Translations under genes and position numbers: made by a program
NCBI RefSeq assembly: GCF_900101335.1
Contig: NZ_FNKA01000002.1
Location: forward strand, 558,001-622,000
DNA from: Quadrisphaera sp. DSM 44207
GTDB lineage: Bacteria > Actinomycetota > Actinomycetes > Actinomycetales > Quadrisphaeraceae
DNA length: 64,000 nt
Reading direction: 5' to 3'
Shown here: in pieces, positions 50,736-59,805 of the stretch
How the letters are laid out: each line of letters opens with the position of its first letter
How positions within the stretch are numbered: the stretch's first letter is position 1
Notes under the pieces: model-generated
Seen by the model: the letters and a program-made list of their open reading frames with translations, nothing else
Database searches by the model: none
What the model was told of the DNA's origin: nothing

Positions 50736-51740
50736 TCAGCGGGTGGGTGTCCAGGCGGTGGGCTGGCCCGCGTCGTCCAGCTCGACGACCTCGGCCTCCT
50801 GCGAGCCCCAGCGCTGCGCCGTGGACATCGCGGACGTCGCGGCGCGCAGCAGGCTGCCGGCGTCCGCCCCGGGCGCCCCGGGCCGGGCCACGGCGGCGCC
50901 CGCGCTGGCCCGCACCGGGACGACGTCCTCGGTGAACGCCTCGCGCACGGCGGCGCCGAAGCGGGTGGCCCGCGCGGCGGCGCGCGCGGCGGCGTCGGAC
51001 GCCCGGTCGCCGCGCACGAGGGTCAGCACGGCGAACTCGTCGCCGCCCACGTGGGCGACCACCTCGTCGTCCTCGGCGCAGGCGCGCAGGGCCTCGGCGA
51101 CGCGCACGAGGACGGCGTCCCCGGCGTCGTGCCCGAGGCGCCGGTTGACGGGCCCGAGCCCGACCACGTCGAGGTAGCTGACGACGACGGCGTCCCGCGG
51201 CGAGGGCACGGCGAGCGCCTCGGCGAGGCGCCCGAAGAGCAGCTCGCGGTTGGGCAGCCCCGTCAGCGGGTCGTGCGTGGCGCGGCGGGCGTAGTCGGCC
51301 GCGAGCGCCTCGAGCACCGCGGCAGCGGGGAGCACGCGCAGCGCGCCGTCGGCGCCCTGGAGCAGCAGGTCGTCGAAGCGGTGCTCGGCGGCGCGGGCTC
51401 CGGCGGCCGCGGCAGCGGTGACGACGTCGCTGCCGGCGGGGAGCACGGGCACGTCCCAGGTGGCGAGGTCCCCGACCGGGCGGCGGTGGTTCAGGCTGCG
51501 CCCGTAGCCGAAGCGGCCCCCCATGACGAGCTCGAAGTCGCGCCGCGAGAGCACCCCGTGGCGGGTGCCGCCGGCGTCGCGCACGACGACCGCGTCGAGC
51601 CGCTCGTCCTCGCCGAACACCCGTTCCACGACCGGGCAGGGGGTGCCCGCCTCGAGGACGACGGCGACGGGGGCCAGGGGCTCCAGGTCTCCCCGGGCGC
51701 GCGGGCGCAGGAGCTCGAGCAGGGCCGCTTCGGAGGTCAC
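50736..51740 (-). CDS. Diguanylate cyclase with an N-terminal CBS-like region, inside the aro cluster
   Basis: A 334-residue protein. The first half, with VVVRDAGGTRHGVLSRRDFE and DVPVLPAGSDVVTAAA, resembles a CBS-pair module and ends in a linker (YARRATHDPLTGLPNREL). The GGDEF domain follows. Its active-site loop reads VGGDEFAV and LDVVGLGPVNRRLGHDAGDAVL carries metal and guanine contacts, so it should make c-di-GMP. The inhibitory RxxD I-site is missing (EDDE at that position). It sits between aroK and aroB and has its own FliA-type promoter, with the predicted transcript starting within 3 bases or so of the GTG at 51740. Confidence 0.9.
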   Translation of the reverse strand: MTSEAALLELLRPRARGDLEPLAPVAVVLEAGTPCPVVERVFGEDERLDAVVVRDAGGTRHGVLSRRDFELVMGGRFGYGRSLNHRRPVGDLATWDVPVLPAGSDVVTAAAAAGARAAEHRFDDLLLQGADGALRVLPAAAVLEALAADYARRATHDPLTGLPNRELLFGRLAEALAVPSPRDAVVVSYLDVVGLGPVNRRLGHDAGDAVLVRVAEALRACAEDDEVVAHVGGDEFAVLTLVRGDRASDAAARAAARATRFGAAVREAFTEDVVPVRASAGAAVARPGAPGADAGSLLRAATSAMSTAQRWGSQEAEVVELDDAGQPTAWTPTR

Positions 51741-51747
51741 CCTCCTG

Positions 51748-51776
51748 GTCTCGGCAGGAGCGGGCCCGGCCTTGAG
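51748..51776 (-). promoter_or_regulatory. FliA-type promoter for the diguanylate cyclase gene
   Basis: On the minus strand CTCAAG (51776-51771) is separated by 15 bases from GCCGAGAC (51755-51748). The GTG start begins at 51740. With a normal distance from -10 to start site, the RNA would begin at about 51741-51743, giving an almost leaderless message. The AGGAGG in this gap is too close to the GTG to serve as a ribosome-binding site. Confidence 0.65.
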
Positions 51777-51798
51777 CCGGCTCGGCCGGCCGGGCTCC

Positions 51799-52326
51799 CT
51801 ACCGCGCGGGCGCGAGGCCGGTGGCGGCCAGCACGCGCTCGGCCACCCGCTCGGGGGTCAGGCCGTCGGTGGGCACGACCACCGAGGCGACCTCCTCGTA
51901 CAGCGGGCGGCGCTGCTCGAGCAGGGCGCTCCAGCGCCCGCGGGCGTCGCCCGCCAGCAGCGGCCGCCCGGCGCCCGCGCCCAGGCGCGGCTCGGCGGCC
52001 TCCCAGGTCACCGCGAGCAGCACCACCGGCGCGCGCCCGGCGAGCCCGACCAGCTCCGCGCGCGTGGCCGGGTCGAGCACGGCGCCGCCGCCGAGGGAGA
52101 GCACGCCGTCGGAGCCCGCCAGCGCCGCGTGGACGGCGATGCGCTCGCGGATGCGGAAGCCCGCCTCGCCCTCGTGGGCGAAGACCTCCGGCACGCTCGC
52201 GCCCGCCTGCTCCTCGACGTCGGTGTCGGTGTCCCGCAGCGCCACCCGCAGGCGCTCGGCGAGCAGGGCGCCCACGGTGCTCTTGCCCGACCCCGCGGGC
52301 CCGACCAGCACCACGCGCGGCGGCAC
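51799..52326 (-). CDS. aroK: Shikimate kinase
   Basis: AroK phosphorylates shikimate. The protein is 175 residues. The P-loop GPAGSGKSTVG (residues 9-19), the shikimate-binding RDTDTDVEEQAG (Asp) and RIRERIAVHAAL, and the GGGAVL loop are present. RPLLAGDAR is the lid. It starts 7 bases after aroC ends. Confidence 0.96.
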   Translation of the reverse strand: MPPRVVLVGPAGSGKSTVGALLAERLRVALRDTDTDVEEQAGASVPEVFAHEGEAGFRIRERIAVHAALAGSDGVLSLGGGAVLDPATRAELVGLAGRAPVVLLAVTWEAAEPRLGAGAGRPLLAGDARGRWSALLEQRRPLYEEVASVVVPTDGLTPERVAERVLAATGLAPAR

Positions 52327-52333
52327 GGCGGCC

Positions 52334-53572
52334 TCAGGCCGGAGCGGACGCCGGGGTGGGCGCCGACGCGGACGCGACCTCGGAGCGCAGCGCCGCCGGG
52401 ACGGCGTCCAGGTACCCCCGCAGGTTGCGGCGCGTCTCGGCCACGGAGTCGCCGCCGAACTTCTCCAGCGCGGCGTCGGCGAGCACGAGCGCGACCATCG
52501 CCTCGGCGACGACCCCGGCGGCCGGGACGGCGCACACGTCGGAGCGCTGGTGGTGGGCGGACGCCGCCTCGCCGGTGGCGACGTCCACCGTGGCCAGGGC
52601 CCGCGGCACGGTCGCGATGGGCTTCATGGCGGCGCGCACGCGCAGCACGTCACCGGTGCTCATGCCGCCCTCGGTGCCGCCGGCGCGCCCGCTGCGGCGG
52701 CGCAGCACGCCGTCCGGCCGCGCCTCGATCTCGTCGTGCGCCGCGGAGCCGCGGCGGGTCGCGGTGCGGAACCCGTCGCCGACCTCGACGCCCTTGATCG
52801 CCTGGATGCCCATGAGGGCGCCGGCCAGGCGCCCGTCGAGGCGGCGGTCCCAGTGCACGTGGCTGCCCAGGCCCGGAGGGAGGCCGTGGGCGAGCACCTC
52901 CACGACGCCGCCGAGGGTCTCCCCGGCCTTGTGGGCGTCGTCGACCTCGGCGACCATCCGCGCCGAGGTCGGCGCGTCGGCGCAGCGCAGCGGGTCGTCG
53001 TCGAGGGCCGCGACGTCGTCCGGGCCCGGCAGCGGCGCGTCGTCCGGCGCGAAGACGGGGCCGATGGCCACGGTGTGGCTGACCAGCCGGACGCCGAGCG
53101 CCTCGCGCAGGAAGGAGGCCGCCACGGCGCCGAGCGCGACGCGGGCGGCGGTCTCGCGGGCGCTGGCCCGCTCGAGCACGGGGCGCGCCTCGTCGAAGCC
53201 GTACTTCTGCATGCCGGTCAGGTCCGCGTGCCCGGGGCGGGGGCGGGTCAGCGCCGCGTTGCGGCCGGTGGGCTTCAGCAGCGCGGGGTCGACCGGGTCG
53301 GCCGACATCACGGTCTCCCACTTGGGCCACTCGGTGTTGGCGACCTCGACGGCGACGGGCCCGCCCTGGGTGAGGCCGTGGCGCACGCCGCCGACGAGGG
53401 TGACCTGGTCCTGCTCGAAGCCCATCCGCGCGCCGCGGCCGTAGCCGAGGCGGCGGCGCGCCAGCGCGGCGCGCACGTCGTCCGTGGTGACCGGCACGCC
53501 GGCCGGCACCCCCTCGAGGATCCCGACGAGGGCGGGGCCGTGGGACTCCCCCGCAGTCAGCCAGCGCAGCAC
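52334..53572 (-). CDS. aroC: Chorismate synthase
   Basis: AroC converts EPSP to chorismate with reduced FMN. The protein is 412 residues, a normal bacterial length with a short Ala/Pro tail. [18 protein letters not shown] is the N-terminal signature, [12 protein letters not shown] and [15 protein letters not shown] are substrate/FMN regions, and [15 protein letters not shown] is a late signature. It is the first gene of aroC-aroK-GGDEF-aroB and follows the pilus genes after 51 bases, so the two may share transcripts. Confidence 0.97.
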   Translation of the reverse strand: MLRWLTAGESHGPALVGILEGVPAGVPVTTDDVRAALARRRLGYGRGARMGFEQDQVTLVGGVRHGLTQGGPVAVEVANTEWPKWETVMSADPVDPALLKPTGRNAALTRPRPGHADLTGMQKYGFDEARPVLERASARETAARVALGAVAASFLREALGVRLVSHTVAIGPVFAPDDAPLPGPDDVAALDDDPLRCADAPTSARMVAEVDDAHKAGETLGGVVEVLAHGLPPGLGSHVHWDRRLDGRLAGALMGIQAIKGVEVGDGFRTATRRGSAAHDEIEARPDGVLRRRSGRAGGTEGGMSTGDVLRVRAAMKPIATVPRALATVDVATGEAASAHHQRSDVCAVPAAGVVAEAMVALVLADAALEKFGGDSVAETRRNLRGYLDAVPAALRSEVASASAPTPASAPA

Positions 53573-53623
53573 GGACCGCAGTCTCCCACGGCCCGCGGGC
53601 CCGCTCCCCGAGGAGGGGCGCGC

Positions 53624-54466
53624 TCAGTCGAGCGTGACGACCTGGCCCTTGGTCAGGCGGTAGTCCTGCGCGCCGGCGCGCAGCACGAGGACGCCGTCCG
53701 CGCCGGCGCCGGCGTTGACGAACCACGACAGCGGCGCCTCGGGACCGAGCGCCTCCCCCGCGCGGGCGGTCACGGAGGCGACCTCGCCGCCCGCGACGAG
53801 GACGAAGGCGTCGGCGGTGCTGTCCACCGGGTCCTGGCCCACCCACGTGACCGTGGCCGCGGCCGCGGCCTCGTCGCGAGGGCGCTCGGTGACCGTCACG
53901 GTCGGCACGGGCACGGCGGCGGGCACCGGCACGGGCACGGCCGCCGGGTCCGCACCGCCCACCGCGCCACCCGCCGCGCCGCCCGCCGCGCCGCCCGGCA
54001 CACCGGGGTCCGCGGCGCTGCCCGCCGCGGCCTGCGCGCCGGTGGCCGCGGGAGCGGGGACGTCGTCGGGAACGGCCACGAGGAGCGCCTCGAAGGGGTT
54101 GCGCGGCCCGCTCGCGACGCCCGGGACGGCGGGAGCGGGGAGCTCGGCCGCCGGGGTGGTGGGCGAGCCCGTCGGGACCGCGACCGGCAGGGGGCCGGCC
54201 AGGTCCTCCTCGGGGCCGCCGGCGAGGAGGACGGCGGCGCCCGCGCCGGCGAGGACGGCGAGGACGCCGCTGCCGACGAGGACGGCCAGGCGCCGGCGGT
54301 CCGCACCGGACGGCGACCGCTCGGAGCCGTCGGGGGCGCCGGCCGGGCCGGGCGCACCGGCAGGGCCGGTCGGGCCGGTCGCGCCGGTCGGGCCGGTCGC
54401 GCCGAACGGGCCGGTCGCGGGCGGGCGCTCGGGCGAGGGGAAGCTCGGGAAGGGCGAGGTGGTCAT
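53624..54466 (-). CDS. Pilus-operon membrane protein with a collagen-like N-terminus (pilP position)
   Basis: A 280-residue protein of the last pilus-operon position. Residues about 19-45 are nine G-x-y triplets (GPF, GAT, GPT, GAT and so on), a collagen-like stretch. One membrane helix (LAVLVGSGVLAVLAGAGAAVLLA) follows at about residue 60-82, then a Pro/Ala/Val linker with RNPFEALL, similar to the NPF segment of PilP-type proteins, and a C-terminal beta-rich domain ending YRLTKGQVVTLD. The layout suggests a PilP-like alignment-complex protein. Homology to PilP is not proved. ATG 54466 has GGAG before it. Confidence 0.65.
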   Translation of the reverse strand: MTTSPFPSFPSPERPPATGPFGATGPTGATGPTGPAGAPGPAGAPDGSERSPSGADRRRLAVLVGSGVLAVLAGAGAAVLLAGGPEEDLAGPLPVAVPTGSPTTPAAELPAPAVPGVASGPRNPFEALLVAVPDDVPAPAATGAQAAAGSAADPGVPGGAAGGAAGGAVGGADPAAVPVPVPAAVPVPTVTVTERPRDEAAAAATVTWVGQDPVDSTADAFVLVAGGEVASVTARAGEALGPEAPLSWFVNAGAGADGVLVLRAGAQDYRLTKGQVVTLD

Positions 54467-54492
54467 CGCAGGGCTCCGATCCGCTGCCGTGC

Positions 54493-55293
54493 TCAGGAGG
54501 CCGTGTCCGACACGGCGCTCCCCGCGGTCGCGGGGAGGGCGGGGTCGGCCGTCGTGGGAAGCGCCTCGGCGTCCTCGGGCAGGACGAAGACGCTGCCGGT
54601 GACCGTCATGGTGACGTCGCCGTTCACGGTCTCCGGCTTGCCGCCGGACGCCGCGGCGGGGTCCTCGGCGGTCAGGGACAGGCCCGTGACGAGGTAGTCG
54701 CGACCGAGCTCGGTCTGCAGCGACTTCAGGAACAGCTCGACCTCGGAGTAGCCGCCGACGAGCACCAGGCCCACGGGCACCTCGGTGACCGCGGCCCCGC
54801 CGGGAACGGCCGCCGCCGCGCCGGTCGCCGCGCCGGTCGCCGCGCCGGTCGCCGCGGTGGTCGCCGCGGCGGCCGCCGGGTCGCTGGCGGGGTCCGCCGG
54901 GGCAGCTGCGGGGGCGGCTGCGGGCGCGGCCGGGTCGGCGCCCGCGGCGGGCTGCGGCGCGCTCGGGGCGATGGACATCAGCGTCGCCCCGCTCGCCCCG
55001 GCGATGCGGTCGAGGTCGCGGGTCAGGGCGGCCAGGGCGACCTCGGCGGGCACGGCCCGGCCGAGGGCGGCCAGCTCCTCGCGCCGCCGCGGCAGCTCCG
55101 CGTGCTCGGCGCGCAGCTGCTCGGTGCGGGCCGCGAGCGCGGCGTTGGAGGCGTCGGTGTCGAGGGCCTGCTGGTGCAGCTCGCCGGCCTGCGCGCGCAG
55201 GGGGGCGACGAGCAGGAACCAGGCGGCCACGACGAGCAGGACGGCGACGGCCGCCGCTGCGGCGACCCAGGTCCTGGTGCTGTCGCGCGACAT
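54493..55293 (-). CDS. pilO: PilO-like pilus assembly protein
   Basis: A 266-residue inner-membrane protein. A single helix (WVAAAAAVAVLLVVAAWFLLVAP) near residue 10 is followed by a coiled coil (LHQQALDTDASNAALAARTEQLRAEHAEL) and a ferredoxin-like domain with VPVGLVLVGGYSEVELFLKSLQT, typical of PilO. Ala/Pro linkers are long. With PilM and PilN it forms the alignment complex of the type IV pilus. It starts 1 base after pilN ends. Confidence 0.85.
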   Translation of the reverse strand: MSRDSTRTWVAAAAAVAVLLVVAAWFLLVAPLRAQAGELHQQALDTDASNAALAARTEQLRAEHAELPRRREELAALGRAVPAEVALAALTRDLDRIAGASGATLMSIAPSAPQPAAGADPAAPAAAPAAAPADPASDPAAAAATTAATGAATGAATGAAAAVPGGAAVTEVPVGLVLVGGYSEVELFLKSLQTELGRDYLVTGLSLTAEDPAAASGGKPETVNGDVTMTVTGSVFVLPEDAEALPTTADPALPATAGSAVSDTAS

Positions 55294-55294
55294 G

Positions 55295-56089
55295 TCAGCC
55301 GACCTCCCCGTCGGTGGCGCCGTCGAAGCGGTGGGAGAGGGCGTCGGTGGTCACCGCGACCGAGGACTCGAACTCGACGACCACCTCCTCCTCCTTCTCG
55401 GTGCGGCTGCTGGTGCTGTAGGTGGCGCCGGTGAAGCCCGGCGTGGCGTCGAGGGAGTCGAGCCAGTCCGCGACGCGCGGGTGCTCGAACGCGACGCCGC
55501 TGAAGGTGGCGCTCGCCACCTGCGCGGCGGCGGCGCCCGAGGGCGCCGTCCCCGCCGCAGCCGGTGCCGCGGCGGCCGCAGAAGCCGCCGCGGAGGCCGC
55601 CGCGGCCGCGCCGGCCGCGGCGTCGACGGTGACCGTGACGTCGGTCAGCCACACGTCCGCGGGCAGGGAGCGGGTCAGGCCGTCGAGGTACTCGTACCAG
55701 AGGACGTCGGCGCCCATGGCGCCGGCGCGGGCCGTGCGGGCCGCCTCCAGCTGCGCGAGCACCGCGGGGACCTCGGCGAACTGCGCCTGCTCGGCGGTCA
55801 GCACCCCGGTGCGCTGCTGCGCGGCGGCCAGCTCGTCCTCGGCGGCGTGCACGGACGTCGCGCTCAGCCACGTCACGGCGCCGAGAGCGGCCGCCACGCC
55901 GCCGAGGCCGGCGGCCAGCCAGCGGCGGGTGCGGCGCAGCGCGCGCGCCTGCACGACCTCGCGGGGCAGCAGGCTGACCCGCACGGGCGGGCGCGCGGCG
56001 CCGAGGAGGTCCTCGAGGGTCGGGGCGCTCGGTGCGCCGGCCGGGGTCGGCGCCGGAGCGGTGATCGGGGTGAACGGCTGCGTGGTCAT
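55295..56089 (-). CDS. pilN: PilN-like pilus assembly protein
   Basis: A 264-residue protein. The short cytoplasmic N-terminus has RVSLLPREVV, the conserved PilM-binding type of sequence. One helix (WLAAGLGGVAAALGAVTWLSA) follows, then a coiled coil and a ferredoxin-like fold with LPADVWLTDVTVTVDA, interrupted by a long poly-Ala segment. The ATG overlaps the pilM stop as ATGA. Confidence 0.85.
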   Translation of the reverse strand: MTTQPFTPITAPAPTPAGAPSAPTLEDLLGAARPPVRVSLLPREVVQARALRRTRRWLAAGLGGVAAALGAVTWLSATSVHAAEDELAAAQQRTGVLTAEQAQFAEVPAVLAQLEAARTARAGAMGADVLWYEYLDGLTRSLPADVWLTDVTVTVDAAAGAAAAASAAASAAAAAPAAAGTAPSGAAAAQVASATFSGVAFEHPRVADWLDSLDATPGFTGATYSTSSRTEKEEEVVVEFESSVAVTTDALSHRFDGATDGEVG

Positions 56090-57138
56090 CGGGCCGCTCC
56101 GAGGGCGAGGCCGACCGGCACGGCGCTGAGCGGCCCGAGCAGCCCGAGCTGCTCGGCGTCCCGGCCGGCGCGGCGCGTCGAGAACGAGGCGATGGCGTTG
56201 CCCTGCACGACGGGCGTCTGCGTGGCGGCGCTCAGCCGCTCGGTCAGGCCCCGCAGCTGGGCGCCGCCGCCGGTGACGACGATGCGCTGCACCGGGTGGG
56301 TCGGGGTGGAGGCGGAGTAGTAGTCCACGGAGCTGCGGATCTCGTCGAGGAGGGCCTGGGTGGAGAGCACCAGGGCCTGCGCCGCGCGCGCGTGCTCCGG
56401 GGAGGTCGCGGTCAGGCCGTGCTCGTGCTTGAGCGCCTCGGCCTCGGCCGGCGGCACCCCGGTGCCCTCCGAGATCGCGTCCGTCAGGTGCTGGCCGCCC
56501 GTGAGCAGGATGCGCACGAACCGCGGCTCCCCGTCGGAGTGGACCACGACGTTGGTCACGTGCGCGCCGATGTCGACGAGGGCCTCGGTCTCGACGTCCA
56601 GGTCGAGGCGGGAGCCGAGCGCGCGCATCAGGGCGAAGGGGGTCAGGTCGACGGAGACCACGTGCAGCCCGGCGGCCTCGGCGGCGCGCACGTTGGCCAT
56701 CACCATGTCGCGGGAGGCGGCGACCAGCAGGCCGCGCACCAGGGGCCCGCCGCTGGAGCTCGTCATCGACCGCAGGGGGTGGAAGTCCAGCACCACGGAG
56801 TCCACCGGCATCGGCAGCAGGCCCTCGACCTGGAAGGGCAGCGCCCGGGGCAGGTCGCTCAGGGGCATCGCCGGCAGGTCCACCTCGCGCACGAGCACGC
56901 GCTGGTTGGCCACGCCGAGGACGACGTCCCTGTGGCTGAACCCGCCGGTGCGCCACAGCTCGCGCAGCGCGGCGGTGACGACCGGCGCGTCCACGACCTC
57001 CCCGGCGCGCACCGCCGTGTCCGGCAGGGGCACCTGCCCGAAGCGCCGGAGCCTGGCGCCGTCCCTGCCGTAGGCGAGCTCCGCCGCACGGACGCCGGAG
57101 CTCCCGATGTCCAGGCCGATGGCCGTCCGTCTGGCCAC
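56086..57138 (-). CDS. pilM: PilM-type actin-like pilus assembly ATPase
   Basis: PilM is a cytoplasmic actin-like protein that binds PilN. The protein is about 350 residues. AIGLDIGSSGVRAAEL is the phosphate-1 loop, TEALVDIGAHVTNVVV the phosphate-2 loop, and RIVVTGGGAQLRGLTERLS the adenosine motif. I prefer GTG 57138 to GTG 57144 because GGGAGGG directly abuts the upstream one and is 6 bases from the downstream one. A FliA-type promoter lies about 67 bases upstream. It is the first gene of pilM-pilN-pilO-(pilP position). Confidence 0.92.
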   Translation of the reverse strand: MARRTAIGLDIGSSGVRAAELAYGRDGARLRRFGQVPLPDTAVRAGEVVDAPVVTAALRELWRTGGFSHRDVVLGVANQRVLVREVDLPAMPLSDLPRALPFQVEGLLPMPVDSVVLDFHPLRSMTSSSGGPLVRGLLVAASRDMVMANVRAAEAAGLHVVSVDLTPFALMRALGSRLDLDVETEALVDIGAHVTNVVVHSDGEPRFVRILLTGGQHLTDAISEGTGVPPAEAEALKHEHGLTATSPEHARAAQALVLSTQALLDEIRSSVDYYSASTPTHPVQRIVVTGGGAQLRGLTERLSAATQTPVVQGNAIASFSTRRAGRDAEQLGLLGPLSAVPVGLALGAAR

Positions 57139-57204
57139 GTGCACCCCTCCCGCTGCGTCCGCCGTACCGGCGTCCGGACCGCCCCGGACGGGGTGGCTCC
57201 TGCG

Positions 57205-57233
57205 TCATCGGAGGGTCGGCGGGGGTCCTTGAG
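57205..57233 (-). promoter_or_regulatory. FliA-type promoter for pilM
   Basis: On the minus strand CTCAAG (57233-57228) is 15 bases from TCCGATGA (57212-57205). The predicted RNA starts about 60 bases before the pilM GTG. The pattern is the same as at 51748, 61802 and 62418. Confidence 0.65.
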
Positions 57234-57274
57234 CCGTTCGGTCGATCCCGTTCCCCTGGAGCGTCGGCTCGCCC

Positions 57275-58057
57275 TCAGAGGCCGACGGCGGCCAGGTACG
57301 CCCCGGCCAGGGCGTCCCCGGCGAGGACGGCGAGCAGCGCGCCGGCGAGCATGAACGGCCCGAACGGGATCGCCGAGCGCCGGCTCGCGCGCCGCGCGAG
57401 CAGCAGCCCGACGCCGGCGACGCCGCCGAGCAGGAAGCCGAGCGCGGCGCCGACGGCCAGCTCCGCCCACCCGAGCCAGCCGAGGTAGAGGCCGAGGACG
57501 CCGGCGAGCTTGACGTCGCCGAACCCCATCCCCCCCGGCTTGGCGACGGCGAGGGCGAAGTAGAGCAGCCACAGCGCGGCCGAGCCGACCGCGGCGCGCG
57601 CGAGCGCCGCCGGGTCGCCGGCCGCGACGGCGGCGAGGGCGATGAGCGCTCCCCCGACGGCGTAGCTGGGCAGCACGATCGCGTCGGGCAGGCGGTGCAC
57701 GTCGACGTCGATGACCGCCAGGACGACGGCGATCGCCGTCAGGTACAGCAGCGCCGGCAGCGCCCAGCTGAGCCCGGTGCGCCAGGCCACGACGGCGAAG
57801 AGCGCGCCGGTGGCCAGCTCCACGAGCGGGTAGCGGGCGCTGACCGGCGCCGAGCAGTCGCGGCACCGCCCGCCCAGCACGAGCCAGCCCAGCACGGGCA
57901 CGTTGTGCTGCGGCCTGATCCGGGCTCCGCAGGCGGGGCAGGCGCTCGGGGGCCGCACGACGGACTCCCCCCGCGGCACCCGGTGGGCGACGACGTTGAG
58001 GAAGGAGCCGACGAGCAGGCCCAGCAGGCCCGCCGCGCCGACGAGGACGGCGGTCAC
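57275..58057 (-). CDS. pilD: Type IV prepilin peptidase and N-methyltransferase
   Basis: PilD cuts the leader from prepilins and methylates the new N-terminus. The protein is 260 residues with about seven membrane helices. The zinc/cysteine region CPACGARI and CRDC, needed for the methylation domain, is present. The two catalytic Asp lie in VIDVDVHRLPD and GFGDVKL. The GTG overlaps the upstream minor pilin gene as GTGA. It would process pilA and the minor prepilins of this operon. Confidence 0.95.
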   Translation of the reverse strand: MTAVLVGAAGLLGLLVGSFLNVVAHRVPRGESVVRPPSACPACGARIRPQHNVPVLGWLVLGGRCRDCSAPVSARYPLVELATGALFAVVAWRTGLSWALPALLYLTAIAVVLAVIDVDVHRLPDAIVLPSYAVGGALIALAAVAAGDPAALARAAVGSAALWLLYFALAVAKPGGMGFGDVKLAGVLGLYLGWLGWAELAVGAALGFLLGGVAGVGLLLARRASRRSAIPFGPFMLAGALLAVLAGDALAGAYLAAVGL

Positions 58058-59805
58058 GGCAGCGGGTGGGCGGACGTCTGCTCGCTCCAGGTCCGCACCG
58101 CGAACGCCGACTGCACCGGGTCGAGGAAGTACGGCGGGCTGACGGTGCGCAGGCGCGCGTCGTAGCGGTAGTCCTTGCTGTAGCCCGCGATCCCCTGGCC
58201 CACGACGCCGCGGAACTTCTGGCCGATCGCGCCGCGCACGTGCAGGTCGCCCTTGCTGTCGCCCGCCCAGAAGTTCTGCACCCGGAAGGAGTGGTTGACC
58301 GCCAGGATCGCCGCCTCGACCCGCACGCCGTACATGTGGCCGACCACGTCGCAGCCGCCGTCCTTCTCGAAGCAGCGCACCGGGTGGTAGATCTCGACGT
58401 AGTTGTTGGCCACGAGCCCGAGCACGCTCTGGCAGCTCGGCGTCGCCGTGCACCCCGCCGCGGCGTAGGTCAGGTCGTCCGTGATGACGATGTCGTTCGC
58501 CGCGCCGACGGTCAGCCGGCCCTGCAGCGCGCCCTGGACGAAGACGTCCCCGCTCCTGCACCCGTAGCTCGTGAGGTCCTCGGCGACGGGGTAGCCGACG
58601 GGGTTGCCGCCGGCCGTGCACGGGCTGGTCGGCGCCGCCTGGCTGTAGGCGTCCGCGACGGCGGGCACGTCGCGCACCCAGACCACGCCGCGGGCGGGCA
58701 GCGGCCTGCCGGCGCCCACCCCGCACCACGCGGCCCCGCCGTTCCTCGACCACGGGCTCGTCACGTCCATCAGCCCGTCCGGGCGCAGGACGATCTTCGT
58801 CGGGCCCGTGTAGAGGCAGCCCGGCTGCCCGTCCGTGGCGGTGACGTCCGTCTGCACCGCGAGCGCGGTGTTGCTGGGCGGCAGGGCGAGGTGCGGCTCG
58901 AGACCGAGGTCGATCTGCGTGCCGGTCTCGTCCTCGGGCCACGTGTTCGTGCAGCCGCTCTGCACCAGGTAGTGGCGGCCGTCGGTGAGGCTGCCGTCGT
59001 AGCTGGTCGTGGCCCCCTCGTTGAGGTCGGGCTGCCCGCACACGTAGACGGCGTCGTTGCTGTGCATGGGTCCCCACAGCTCGTCGCCGGAGACGAAGCG
59101 GATGACGCTGCACCCGGGCGGAGGGTCGGGGGTGGGCGTCGGCCGGGCGTCCGAGCCCACCCTGTCCTGGCGCCCCTCGTAGAAGTGCTTCATGCAGTTC
59201 GCGCGCGCCTGCTCCGGCGTGTACTCCCCGTTGCCGGTGTAGGCGTCCGGGTCCTTGGTCTCGTAGTCGGTGAAGTACAGGTAGTCGAGGAAGCCGCGCT
59301 GGTCCAGCGTCACCTGCACCGTGCGCACCTCGCGGCCCACCGCTCCGGTCGACTGCAGCCGCACGACGCCGCTGGTGGGGAACTGGCGCGTGTCGACCTC
59401 GTACCGGAAGCGGGCGCGGCCGTCGCTGCCGGGCACGGTCACCCACTCGGTGAAGGCTCGGTTGGCCGGCGTCGGCAGGGCGACGGAGCTGCCGGCGGAG
59501 AAGGGCGCCGCGGGGTTCCCGTACCGCCAGTAGGCGGGCTGGTCGTTGAGGCGGGCCGTGTAGTCGTCGACGCCGGCCTCGGCGGCGGCCAGGGCGGCGT
59601 TCCAGTCCTGGCCGCCGCGGGCGGAGGACTGCCCGGCCGCCGCGTACGCCAGCGTCCCGCCCACCAGGAGCGTGAGGACCATCACGGTGCCCAGCACGGT
59701 GACCATGGCGGCGCCGCGGTCACCGGGCGCGGGGCCGCAGGAGCGGGAGGAGCGGTGCAGCCGGGCGACCAGGCGGCCCAGCAGCGTGGGGCGGGTGCGG
59801 GTCAT
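58054..59805 (-). CDS. Large PilX-like minor pilus protein with many cysteines
   Basis: A 583-residue protein. The N-terminus GAAMVTVLGTVMVLTLLVGGTLAYAAAGQ is a PilX-type hydrophobic helix without a classical prepilin cleavage site, followed by AALAAAEAGVDDY. The long extracellular part has about fifteen cysteines and no domain I can name; LYFTDYETKDPDAY, GPMHSNDAVYVCG and VVWVRDV are its recognisable pieces. The size, secreted nature and position suggest a pilus-tip or adhesin-like minor component. The ATG overlaps the next gene upstream as ATGA. Confidence 0.75.
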   Translation of the reverse strand: MTRTRPTLLGRLVARLHRSSRSCGPAPGDRGAAMVTVLGTVMVLTLLVGGTLAYAAAGQSSARGGQDWNAALAAAEAGVDDYTARLNDQPAYWRYGNPAAPFSAGSSVALPTPANRAFTEWVTVPGSDGRARFRYEVDTRQFPTSGVVRLQSTGAVGREVRTVQVTLDQRGFLDYLYFTDYETKDPDAYTGNGEYTPEQARANCMKHFYEGRQDRVGSDARPTPTPDPPPGCSVIRFVSGDELWGPMHSNDAVYVCGQPDLNEGATTSYDGSLTDGRHYLVQSGCTNTWPEDETGTQIDLGLEPHLALPPSNTALAVQTDVTATDGQPGCLYTGPTKIVLRPDGLMDVTSPWSRNGGAAWCGVGAGRPLPARGVVWVRDVPAVADAYSQAAPTSPCTAGGNPVGYPVAEDLTSYGCRSGDVFVQGALQGRLTVGAANDIVITDDLTYAAAGCTATPSCQSVLGLVANNYVEIYHPVRCFEKDGGCDVVGHMYGVRVEAAILAVNHSFRVQNFWAGDSKGDLHVRGAIGQKFRGVVGQGIAGYSKDYRYDARLRTVSPPYFLDPVQSAFAVRTWSEQTSAHPLP

